A stretch of DNA of 32,905 bases from Candidatus Omnitrophota bacterium (GTDB lineage Bacteria; Hinthialibacterota; Hinthialibacteria; Hinthialibacterales; Hinthialibacteraceae). Each line of letters starts with the position of its first letter. The first letter of the stretch is position 1. The stretch lies in contig JBFMBP010000059.1 of the NCBI GenBank assembly GCA_040755155.1, forward strand, positions 1-32,905, written 5' to 3'. The notes under the pieces are model-generated. The model was not told where the DNA came from, did no database searches, and saw nothing but the letters and a program-made list of their open reading frames with translations. The position numbers were made by a program, and so were the translations under genes. Below are positions 24,537 to 30,825 of the stretch, piece after piece.

Positions 24537-25280
24537 TTAACCGTTTGCCGGCGGACGAAGGAGAGTGGAGCGCAATATTTTTACTTCAGAGAGTATCTCG
24601 CGCAACGCCTCGGCATCCTGCGGCGTGAAGCCTCTCCCAGCCGCAGAGACGGGCGCTTGTCGATCGTCCGGTTCGCCCAAGCCGGTGGAATGAGGTAATT
24701 TCTTTAAATAACTCAAGATCAAATCGCGTATCGATTCCGCGTTTTCCAATCCGCTCAACGACGCCCTATGATAATTCGTCGTTTGTCCGCCATTCGGCGC
24801 GGCGACAGAGCCGCCGCCCGCCGTTTCGACGACGACGCGCGAAATCCCCAACACTCGTTCCAATGGCCCTTGCTGGACTTGAATATTCTGAATGTTCGCG
24901 AAGGTTAAGGTCTGCTCCATAATGTTCCAAACGCCGGTGCGGATGCGCAAGCTGCGGTCGGAAACGATGTAATAACGCATGTCGTATTCCAGGCGGATGA
25001 GAAAATATCCTCCCACTCCGATCGCGCTCCATAGAATAACAAGAATCAAGCACAGCAGGATTCCCAAAGAGGCCTCTTTCATCAGGAAAGCGATTCCGGC
25101 GAAGCCGAAGAAGACGGATAACAAAAACATCCCTACCAGCAATATCAAATATTGATACGTGAGATATTGCGGGGAAGCGCGGAAGACGGCGATGCTGGCG
25201 TGCGTTCCCGCGGGAGGATCGGGCGGACCTTTTGGAGCGCGGAACAAATCCAATAACAGGTCCTTCATCGACTCATACAT
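24537..25280 (-). CDS. Bacterial PH-domain membrane protein (YdbS/DUF304-like), second of pair
   Basis: This 247-aa protein has two adjacent hydrophobic segments (about 44-63 and 71-93). A bPH2-type domain follows, marked by YDMRYYIVSDRSLRIRTG, TLTFANIQNIQVQQGPLERVLGI and VVVETAGGG. The C-terminal tail (about 195-247) is Pro- and charge-rich and predicted disordered to helical. Bacillus YdbS/YdbT-type proteins of this family are envelope-located, with poorly known roles. Its start overlaps the end of the preceding PH gene by 8 nt, a strong sign of a paired subunit. The two PH proteins share the layout TM-TM-PH-tail. Confidence 0.83.
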   Translation of the reverse strand: MYESMKDLLLDLFRAPKGPPDPPAGTHASIAVFRASPQYLTYQYLILLVGMFLLSVFFGFAGIAFLMKEASLGILLCLILVILWSAIGVGGYFLIRLEYDMRYYIVSDRSLRIRTGVWNIMEQTLTFANIQNIQVQQGPLERVLGISRVVVETAGGGSVAAPNGGQTTNYHRASLSGLENAESIRDLILSYLKKLPHSTGLGEPDDRQAPVSAAGRGFTPQDAEALREILSEVKILRSTLLRPPANG

Positions 25281-25803
25281 CGGCGTCTCTCTTTTCGCCC
25301 AGTTCCCGGCGCAAGGCGCGCAACTCGTCGCGGATTTCCAGCAGCAGCGGCAATGCTTCGGATGGCGGCGCGGCGGATTTTTCCTCGCCTTGCGCTTCGC
25401 CGCGCGCGCCTCTCATGCGGGTGTAAAGGAAATTGCGTATCTCGTCGAATTCCTCCATACCCACGATGGAGAGTTCCGCCGCAGCGCTGCCCGACGCCGT
25501 TTGGATGTCCACCGTCCCAAGTCCCAGCCACCGTTCGATCAGGCCGCGGGTAACGTGGATGTCCTGGATGCGGGCATAGGTGAGAAAAACCTGGCGACGG
25601 AAAAAGACGCCCCAGGAAGCGCCCACGCCTTCCTTGTCGAAGTGATAGCGCAGGGAGATGTATTTACATACTAAAGGAGCTAAGACGACGGGAAAAGCAA
25701 TCAACGCGCCCAGGCTGCGGAATAAATAAAGCCAAAACAATCGGGAGCATGGACGGTTGATCCGATATATTTTTTCATCCGTTTCGGGAATGGCAGGCGT
25801 CAT
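25273..25803 (-). CDS. Bacterial PH-domain membrane protein (YdbS-like), first of pair
   Basis: This 176-aa protein has hydrophobic segments (about 22-46) next to a bPH2-type domain. The core includes FFRRQVFLTYARIQDIHVTRGLIERWLGLGTVDIQTAS, which mirrors the ANIQNIQV...ERVLGISRVVVETA stretch of its neighbour. A charged C-terminal helix (EALPLLLEIRDELRALRREL) echoes the neighbour's tail (EALREILSEVKILRS), so the two may pair through coiled coils. It is the first gene of the PH-PH-DUF58-SLT run, whose promoter should lie in 25804-25897. Confidence 0.82.
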   Translation of the reverse strand: MTPAIPETDEKIYRINRPCSRLFWLYLFRSLGALIAFPVVLAPLVCKYISLRYHFDKEGVGASWGVFFRRQVFLTYARIQDIHVTRGLIERWLGLGTVDIQTASGSAAAELSIVGMEEFDEIRNFLYTRMRGARGEAQGEEKSAAPPSEALPLLLEIRDELRALRRELGEKRDADV

Positions 25804-25897
25804 TTTCCGGCTCTCTTTTTGGGTAGTAGCAATAATAAAAGGATGAATTCTTCTCCAACAGTTTAATCGAAAATACGAATGGGTAGAAGAAAACCAT

Positions 25898-26917
25898 TCA
25901 TAGAACCGCTTTCATGTGAATATCCAGCACGTCGGTGGAATGGGTAGGCCGTCCGGACGAAATGACGTCGATACCTGTGCGCGCATATTCGATAATCTTA
26001 TCCCCGCTGATGTTGCCGGACGACTCGAAGAGCGTCCAATCGTAGGTTCCCTCCTTTTTGCATTGCTCCAACGCGGCGGTTATTTCCTGGGGCGTAAAAT
26101 TGTCCAGCATGATCGCGCAAGGGTAATACTGGCCGTTCTGATAATCCTTCAAAACGCGGGAGACCAGCAAGGCTTCTTGCGGAGTCTGCACCTCGACGAT
26201 CAAACCTTTCGATTGTTGTTTTTGCTCCCAACAACGATGAAGGCTTTCCATAATCCAACCGATGCGCTTCTCTTCGGCGTTATGAGCCGGACCGCCTTTT
26301 TCCGCGTAATTCCAAAAATCGATGCAGGTGTCCTTAATCATCATCGTATCGTATAGTCCGCGCCGGTGGCTCAGTCCGCCGCCCACGATGAAGGCTTTTT
26401 TATCCATTCTCCCCCATTGCAGTTTGCGCGTGGCGGCCAGACGGCTGTGGGAGCCGCAACTCGCGATTTTTTGCTGCTGTTGGTATACCTCCGTGGCGAT
26501 GCCGCTCATGCGCTGCAGGATATTGAGAATCGTGCGTTCCACTTCCAGAATCGTGATGATGGTTCCTTCCAGATAGAAAATCGGGTCTTCGTTTTCGTCC
26601 AACAGGTCACCGTCCCGTAGAGGACGACTGTTCTTTTCCGCGATGCGATAGGCGAGATGGGAATGGTAATTGTCAAGCAGCAGGCATGTCTCTTCCAAAC
26701 CCGCCAAGACGCCCTTTTGCTTGCAGCTGACCATCGCCTTGCCCTTGTCGCCGCGTTGGAAGATGGCGATGGCGGTGATGCAGCCGGTTTCGCTCAAATC
26801 TTCGCCCAGCATCCCGTTCATAAACGCAAGAACGGAGGTTTTATAAAGAGGACTCTCCAGCGTATAACTGTCTTTGTAATGATACAAATTTTGTATCATT
26901 TCCGCGCGGTCGAGCAT
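25898..26917 (-). CDS. nadC: Nicotinate-nucleotide pyrophosphorylase (quinolinate phosphoribosyltransferase), divergent
   Basis: NadC converts quinolinate and PRPP to nicotinate mononucleotide, CO2 and pyrophosphate in NAD synthesis. Recognisable blocks are [16 protein letters not shown] (127-141), [16 protein letters not shown] (184-199), EVQTPQEA (242-249), IMLDNF (269-274), FESSGNIS (297-304) and [11 protein letters not shown] (317-327). At 339 aa it is longer than the usual 270-300. The usual TRKTxPGLR is altered to [13 protein letters not shown] (163-175), and an insertion around 200-240 is unusual. It could therefore be a NadC-like paralogue (nicotinate phosphoribosyltransferase family) acting on a related substrate. 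The ATG at 26915-26917 has AGGGAG 8 nt upstream. No nadA or nadB is adjacent. Confidence 0.83.
   Translation of the reverse strand: MLDRAEMIQNLYHYKDSYTLESPLYKTSVLAFMNGMLGEDLSETGCITAIAIFQRGDKGKAMVSCKQKGVLAGLEETCLLLDNYHSHLAYRIAEKNSRPLRDGDLLDENEDPIFYLEGTIITILEVERTILNILQRMSGIATEVYQQQQKIASCGSHSRLAATRKLQWGRMDKKAFIVGGGLSHRRGLYDTMMIKDTCIDFWNYAEKGGPAHNAEEKRIGWIMESLHRCWEQKQQSKGLIVEVQTPQEALLVSRVLKDYQNGQYYPCAIMLDNFTPQEITAALEQCKKEGTYDWTLFESSGNISGDKIIEYARTGIDVISSGRPTHSTDVLDIHMKAVL
26878..26900. promoter_or_regulatory. Perfect 11-bp-arm palindrome in the early nadC coding region
   Basis: AATGATACAAA (26878-26888) and TTTGTATCATT (26890-26900) are perfect inverted copies around one central base. The site covers codons 6-14 of nadC and the stop codon of the overlapping ORF6N frame. 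It may be an operator close to the nadC start or an mRNA hairpin affecting initiation. It could also be chance plus codon content (MIQNLYHY). Confidence 0.4.
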
Positions 26918-27177
26918 ATTCGGAGCTCCCTAGCTTCCGCCAATGGGGATGAGAATGACTCTCTTGAGGTCACAATTTGCGACCTCAAGTTGTCGAATTC
27001 TTTATTAGATAATTGAAACATAAAATCTATTGGAAAACGGTCTTTCTTTCGTTTTACGGCTTGAATCAAGACTTTGGTTTCAACTTCGTAAAGTCGAGCA
27101 ATATCAACGTCTAACATAACCTTTTGGCCGCGAATTAAATATATCGAATTTTCAATTTGAACGAGTTCGCCGCTCAT
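26896..27177 (-). CDS. Truncated ORF6N-domain protein
   Basis: This 93-aa protein starts as a good ORF6N domain, a DNA-binding domain found in phage and mobile-element proteins: [37 protein letters not shown] and [13 protein letters not shown]. Full-length domains continue with a WGGRR...PYAFTEQGV-type segment. Here it is replaced by an unrelated tail ([15 protein letters not shown]...) and a stop inside nadC, overlapping nadC by 22 nt. It is probably a 3'-truncated gene that is still open. The motif LRSQIVTSR is encoded by the near-perfect palindrome at 26963-26989. The ATG at 27175-27177 has only a weak GGCGG upstream. Confidence 0.75.
   Translation of the reverse strand: MSGELVQIENSIYLIRGQKVMLDVDIARLYEVETKVLIQAVKRKKDRFPIDFMFQLSNKEFDNLRSQIVTSRESFSSPLAEARELRICSTARK
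26963..26989. repeat. ORF6N-associated palindrome, copy A (inside the ORF6N gene)
   Basis: CTTGAGGTC at 26963-26971 is inverted as GACCTCAAG at 26981-26989, and the 9-nt centre is itself symmetric. Only one pair (26972/26980) fails across 27 nt. On the minus strand it encodes LRSQIVTSR, the conserved ORF6N peptide. Confidence 0.85.
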
Positions 27178-27221
27178 AATATTCAGCCGCCATAGGATTA
27201 TGTTTTAAATCCACTTCCCAA

Positions 27222-27248
27222 CTTGAAGTCACAATTTGTGACCTCAAG
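27222..27248. repeat. ORF6N-associated palindrome, copy B (upstream of ORF6N)
   Basis: CTTGAAGTCACAA (27222-27234) is mirrored by TTGTGACCTCAAG (27236-27248) with one mismatched pair (27227/27243). It begins 45 nt upstream of the ORF6N start codon. In one plus-strand frame it would read NLKSQFVTSR, like the ORF6N motif, and the match to copy A runs a few bases past the palindrome on both sides. Confidence 0.85.
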
Positions 27249-27304
27249 ATTGATTGAGATCAGATTACCCGCATGTGAGGATAACGTTAAGCCCCTCTGT
27301 TTTC

Positions 27305-27335
27305 TTTTTGAGGTCGCAATTTGCGGCCTCAAAAA
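27305..27335. repeat. ORF6N-associated palindrome, copy C
   Basis: A 31-nt palindrome centred on 27320, with TTTTTGAGGTCGCAA (27305-27319) mirrored by TTGCGGCCTCAAAAA (27321-27335). One pair (27314/27326) is T/G. In one plus-strand frame it would read LRSQFAASK. Read on either strand, it ends in an A- or T-run, so it could also form a terminator-like hairpin. Confidence 0.85.
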
Positions 27336-27496
27336 ATCCTGCCTCTATGGCGCGAATGGGATCATACTATCGATTGGGAATAAACGGCTATTCCTCTGTT
27401 CTCGTTTATGGTTGTACAATAAAGTAGATAGACTTCATGCAAAACATGGAGGCGTCTTAATCGTTATCTTTGAAATAAGATTGTGCGAAAAGCGAA

Positions 27497-28933
27497 ATGA
27501 CGATGCGGCGATTTCTATATAAATCAATCCTATTGCTCGCGGCGGCCGCCGTTGGCGGTTTCTCTATAGCTAATGCGCAAGAAACCGTCCCGGAGGCGCC
27601 GGTCAAGCCGGTGGTTTACGTCATCCCCTTCCAGGGAGAAGTGGAAGCCGGATTGTATCGCGTTTTGCAGCGCGGCTTCCTAGAGGCGGAGGAGCATTTC
27701 GCGACCTATATCCTTTTGGAAATGGACACGCCGGGAGGCCGCGTCGACGCCGCTTTGGAAATCATCGACTTGATACTCGAATCGAAGATTCCCGTCGCCA
27801 TTTTGGTAACGGGAAACGCCACCTCGGCGGGCGCCATTGTCAGCCTGGCCGCCAACCAGGTATTCATGAAGCAGACGACGACTATCGGTACGGCGGCGCC
27901 CGTGATGCTCGGCGGCGGCGATCAGGGCGAAGCGATGGAGGCGAAGATCCTCTCCTACGTCCTGGCCCAAGTGCGCAAAATCTGCGAAAAAAGAGGCTAC
28001 AGCAAATTCAAAACCAAACTCGCCCAAGCGATGGTGGACAAGGATATCGAGATCAAAGATCCCGATATCCCCGGCGAATTCATTACGGAAAAAGGGAAAT
28101 TGTTAACCTTTACCGCGACGGAAGCCAAGCGCTACGGCTTCATAACCGAACTTGTTCGCGACCGGGAGGAAGCGCTGCAATATCTCCAAATCAAAGACTC
28201 GCAGCAAATATTATTTCATGATTACTTTCTGGAAAGAACCGCTCGTTTCTTCGCCAGCACCACTGTTTCCAGCCTTTTGTTGACCATCGCCTTTATCGCG
28301 CTGTTCATCGAATTCCAACAGCCGGGCATTGGCCTGCCGGGAGCGGTGGCGCTGCTCGCTTTTCTGATTTTCTTTTGGGGACACTCCATCGCGGGACTGG
28401 CGGGGTGGGAAGGTCCCATTCTCATGATGATAGGCATTTTGCTTCTGACGGCGGAATTGCTTCTCATTCCCGGCTTCGGCTTTACCGGCATCGCGGGCAT
28501 TCTATGCATTATCGCCTCCGTCGTCGTTACTCTATTGCAGCGGGCGCCTACTAGTCCCCACTTTTACGAAACGTTTACCTGGACGGACCTCTATTCCGCA
28601 CTGATAGTTACGCTTGTTTCCATGTTGTGCGGTCTGGCGGGAGCATTGGCCATTCCCATTCTCTTTCCTTTTATGGTAAGGTCTCCCGTAGGCAGCTGGT
28701 TGGTGCTGCATGAGCGCGAAGACCGATCCCGCGGCTATCACGCCGCCGCCGAACGCCAGGAGGAATTCATGGGCAAGAGGGGCGTCGCCAAAACGACGCT
28801 GCGCCCCGCCGGCATCGCCGAAATCGATGGGAAGCGGGTGGACGTCGTCAGCCAGGGAGGTTTTGTTCCTCCGAATTCCGCAGTGGAAGTGGTCAAAGTC
28901 GAAGGCCGAAGAGTCGTCGTGAAAAGCGTTTAA
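27497..28933 (+). CDS. Long NfeD protein with ClpP-class serine protease domain
   Basis: This 478-aa envelope protein has a signal peptide (about 1-27). A SppA/ClpP-class protease domain follows, with MDTPGGRVDAA (76-86), the catalytic Ser in GNATSAGA (S110) and a likely catalytic Lys (K150), matching the Ser-Lys dyad of archaeal NfeD-type PH1510. Several membrane helices (about 250-395) come next, then a C-terminal soluble OB-fold NfeD domain (GKRGVAKTTLRPAGIAEIDGKRVDVVS...). Long NfeDs partner with stomatin/flotillin proteins, and a flotillin-like gene lies two genes on. The ATG at 27497 has no strong Shine-Dalgarno; the ATG at 27503 is an alternative start. Confidence 0.92.
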   Translation: MTMRRFLYKSILLLAAAAVGGFSIANAQETVPEAPVKPVVYVIPFQGEVEAGLYRVLQRGFLEAEEHFATYILLEMDTPGGRVDAALEIIDLILESKIPVAILVTGNATSAGAIVSLAANQVFMKQTTTIGTAAPVMLGGGDQGEAMEAKILSYVLAQVRKICEKRGYSKFKTKLAQAMVDKDIEIKDPDIPGEFITEKGKLLTFTATEAKRYGFITELVRDREEALQYLQIKDSQQILFHDYFLERTARFFASTTVSSLLLTIAFIALFIEFQQPGIGLPGAVALLAFLIFFWGHSIAGLAGWEGPILMMIGILLLTAELLLIPGFGFTGIAGILCIIASVVVTLLQRAPTSPHFYETFTWTDLYSALIVTLVSMLCGLAGALAIPILFPFMVRSPVGSWLVLHEREDRSRGYHAAAERQEEFMGKRGVAKTTLRPAGIAEIDGKRVDVVSQGGFVPPNSAVEVVKVEGRRVVVKSV

Positions 28934-28974
28934 ATTCGCGCTTATCGCCGTTTCGCGAATGGAGAGTTCTGGTA

Positions 28975-29451
28975 ATGTGGATATATATCGCCTTGCTGAT
29001 TCTGATCGGCTTTTTTTTGCTTTTTGCGGAATTATTCGTTCCCGGCGGCATTTTGGGAGTTATCGGCGTCGGCGCGATGGGTGCAGCGGTCTGGCTGTGC
29101 TTTACCCATTACGGACCGCAGGAAGGATTTTTCGTTTTGCTTTTCTGCGTCGTCGGCGTCGTGGTATTCGCCATCGTTGCGTTTAAATTAATTCCTCATA
29201 CCTTTGTGGGACGCTGGTTGATTTTAGATAAAAAAATTTGCCGGGAAGACGGCGTCGGCCCCAGCAATCTCGATAAAGAAAATCTTGTCGGGAAGGAAGG
29301 CGTCGCCGAAAGCGGATTGCGTCCATCGGGCATCGCCGTCATCGGCGGCAACCGGTACGATGTGGTTACGGAAGGAGAATACATTCTTCCCCGCTGCCGC
29401 ATCCGCGTACTGCGGGTGGACAGCAACCGTATCGTTGTAGGCCAGGCCTGA
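28975..29451 (+). CDS. Short NfeD protein (membrane plus OB-fold domain)
   Basis: This 158-aa protein has two or three membrane segments (about 3-26 and 50-72). A C-terminal OB-fold domain (about 100-158) shows GKEGVAESGLRPSGIAVIGGNRYDVVTEG, closely parallel to the C-terminus of the long NfeD. Short NfeDs act with flotillins in membrane microdomains. The ATG at 28975 has GGAGAG 8 nt upstream. It lies 41 nt after the long NfeD gene and before FloA, in the usual NfeD-flotillin order. Confidence 0.88.
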   Translation: MWIYIALLILIGFFLLFAELFVPGGILGVIGVGAMGAAVWLCFTHYGPQEGFFVLLFCVVGVVVFAIVAFKLIPHTFVGRWLILDKKICREDGVGPSNLDKENLVGKEGVAESGLRPSGIAVIGGNRYDVVTEGEYILPRCRIRVLRVDSNRIVVGQA

Positions 29452-29482
29452 TGCGATTCGGCTAGGAATTTTCTTATATTTT

Positions 29483-29491
29483 TGTGATAAT
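29483..29491 (+). promoter_or_regulatory. Possible extended -10 promoter for floA
   Basis: TGTGATAAT at 29483-29491 fits an extended -10 element (TGN plus GATAAT) within the 109-nt gap upstream of floA. No good -35 is visible, which is tolerated for extended -10 promoters. It would let floA be expressed apart from the NfeD genes. Confidence 0.3.
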
Positions 29492-29530
29492 AGACAAAAA
29501 ATGATCTTAATGCGAAAAGAAAAAGCCGGA

Positions 29531-29545
29531 CGCCGTCAAACGGCG
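29531..29545 (+). promoter_or_regulatory. Small GC-rich hairpin abutting the floA ribosome binding site
   Basis: CGCCGT (29531-29536) pairs with ACGGCG (29540-29545) around a 3-nt loop. It ends two bases before the AAGGAG Shine-Dalgarno at 29548-29553. It may modulate initiation or protect the 5' end of the message. Confidence 0.35.
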
Positions 29546-29560
29546 CCAAGGAGATGAATC

Positions 29561-30565
29561 ATGCAGCCCTTTATCGTCGCAGGAGTAATATTCTTCTTTA
29601 TTCTCTTTATCGTTTTCCTTTATTTCATTCCGATCCGTCTATGGGTCGCCGCCTTGACCGCCAAGGTTGACGTTTCGTTGACTTCTCTCATTGGCATGAG
29701 GCTGCGCCGCGTGCCGCCCAGCGTCATCATCAATCCCTTAATCAACGCCACCAAGGCGGGTTTGACCGTTACGTGCGATCAATTGGAGGCCCATTACCTT
29801 TCGGGCGGTCACGTCTATCAGGTTACTCAAGCGTTGATTTCCGCCGATAAAGCGAATATCCCCCTCTCCTTCGAACGGGCGGCCGCCATCGATTTGGCGG
29901 GGCGCGACGTTTTCGAAGCCGTGCAGATGTCCGTGCGGCCCAAGGTTATCGACGCTCCCGATCCGACGAAAGGTTCCGATAAAGTGGCGGCAGTGGCGAT
30001 GGACGGAATTCAACTATGGGCCAAAGCCAGGGTTACGGTAAAGGCCAATCTCGACCGCCTTGTCGGCGGCGCGACGGAAGAGACCATCATCGCCCGCGTC
30101 GGCGAAGGCATCGTCACCACCATCGGCTCCGCGACTTCGCACAAGCAGGTTTTGGAAAATCCCGATTTGATCTCCAAGAAAGTGCTGGAAAAAGGACTCG
30201 ATTCCGGAACCGGCTTCGAAATCCTCTCCATCGATGTCGCGGATGTAGACGTGGGCAATAACATCGGCGCTAAACTCCAAATCGACCAGGCTAACGCCGA
30301 CAAGCAGATCGCCCAGGCGAAAGCGGAAGAGCGCAAAGCGATGGCTCTCGCCACGGAACAGGAAATGAAGTCCCGCACCCAGGAGATGCGCGCCCGCGTG
30401 GTCGAAGCGGAAGCCCAGGTGCCTCTGGCGATCTCCGAAGCGCTGCGGTCGGGGCGATTGGGCGTTTTGGATTATTATCACTTGAAGAACATCATGGCGG
30501 ATACGCATATGCGCGAAACCATCGCCCAGCCGCCGGATGCTTCTCTTCCCCCTCCAACTGCATAA
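29561..30565 (+). CDS. floA: Flotillin-like membrane scaffold protein FloA
   Basis: This 334-aa protein matches FloA (YqfA): an N-terminal hydrophobic hairpin (about 5-26), a conserved segment [23 protein letters not shown], then a PHB/SPFH-like domain with [25 protein letters not shown] coiled-coil, Glu/Ala-rich region (about 240-300, [19 protein letters not shown]) follows, and finally a Pro-rich tail. FloA oligomerises into membrane microdomains that organise signalling and secretion proteins. The ATG at 29561 has a strong AAGGAG. It is third in the NfeD-NfeD-FloA cluster and is followed by a strong hairpin. Confidence 0.94.
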   Translation: MQPFIVAGVIFFFILFIVFLYFIPIRLWVAALTAKVDVSLTSLIGMRLRRVPPSVIINPLINATKAGLTVTCDQLEAHYLSGGHVYQVTQALISADKANIPLSFERAAAIDLAGRDVFEAVQMSVRPKVIDAPDPTKGSDKVAAVAMDGIQLWAKARVTVKANLDRLVGGATEETIIARVGEGIVTTIGSATSHKQVLENPDLISKKVLEKGLDSGTGFEILSIDVADVDVGNNIGAKLQIDQANADKQIAQAKAEERKAMALATEQEMKSRTQEMRARVVEAEAQVPLAISEALRSGRLGVLDYYHLKNIMADTHMRETIAQPPDASLPPPTA

Positions 30566-30590
30566 TATTTCAAAATTTATTCAAACTCAA

Positions 30591-30618
30591 CGCAATGGGG
30601 CCGAACGGCCCCATTGCG
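30591..30618 (+). terminator. Perfect 12-bp hairpin after floA
   Basis: CGCAATGGGGCC (30591-30602) pairs perfectly with GGCCCCATTGCG (30607-30618) around a 4-nt loop, 26 nt past the floA stop. The following sequence (CTTTACGGGG) has only a short T-run, so termination may be partial or the hairpin may mainly stabilise the mRNA 3' end. Confidence 0.7.
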
Positions 30619-30696
30619 CTTTACGGGGATAGCGTAAAAATGGCATGATGGCGCCGCTGGCGTTTCTCTAAATCGTGTTAATATCAAGCAAAGGAC

Positions 30697-30729
30697 GAGT
30701 GGCAAAGGCTAGGCGAAGCCTGCCTTTGA
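30697..30729 (+). repeat. 33-nt dispersed hairpin element, copy 3 (compensated stem)
   Basis: This copy starts GAGTGGCAAAGGC and ends GCCTGCCTTTGA. It is the same length as copies 1 and 2 and keeps the flanking GTGGCAA and TTGA. The stem change from CAAGGG/CCCTTG to CAAAGG/CCTTTG keeps pairing (G-C replaced by A-T), which indicates selection on structure. Confidence 0.6.
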
Positions 30730-30761
30730 TTTTCTACGCGAAATGCGTTGTCGCGCTGGAT

Positions 30762-30782
30762 AGGCTCTAAGCGAAGCGCAAC
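30762..30782 (+). repeat. AGGCTC/GCGCA repeat, copy 2
   Basis: This 21-nt stretch begins AGGCTCTAAGCG and ends AAGCGCAAC. It differs at three positions from the minus-strand copy at 22301-22321 and follows a hairpin-element copy by 32 nt. Confidence 0.45.
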
Positions 30783-30825
30783 CCACTATTTTTCAAGTTT
30801 GAAAATAGAGACGCCCAAAAAGACC

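Larger units (their letters stand above)
27178..27496. other. Intergenic region between ORF6N and the NfeD operon
   Basis: About 320 bp without a convincing gene, lying between divergent transcription units. It contains palindrome copies B and C. A TACAAT at 27415-27420 could be a -10 for the plus-strand NfeD gene, but no good -35 accompanies it. A 99-aa open frame crosses the region but has no family features. Confidence 0.5.
30566..30825. other. Repeat-rich intergenic region after floA
   Basis: About 260 bp without a gene. It contains the floA terminator hairpin (30591-30618), the third copy of the 33-nt hairpin element (30697-30729) and the AGGCTC/GCGCA repeat (30762-30782). It must also contain the promoter for the YfhO-like gene, which I could not place. 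Confidence 0.5.

Noticed and set aside
27223-27522. 99-aa plus-strand frame crossing palindrome copies B and C
   Set aside because: It has no family similarity beyond the palindrome-encoded stretch and overlaps the NfeD start; it is more likely non-coding.
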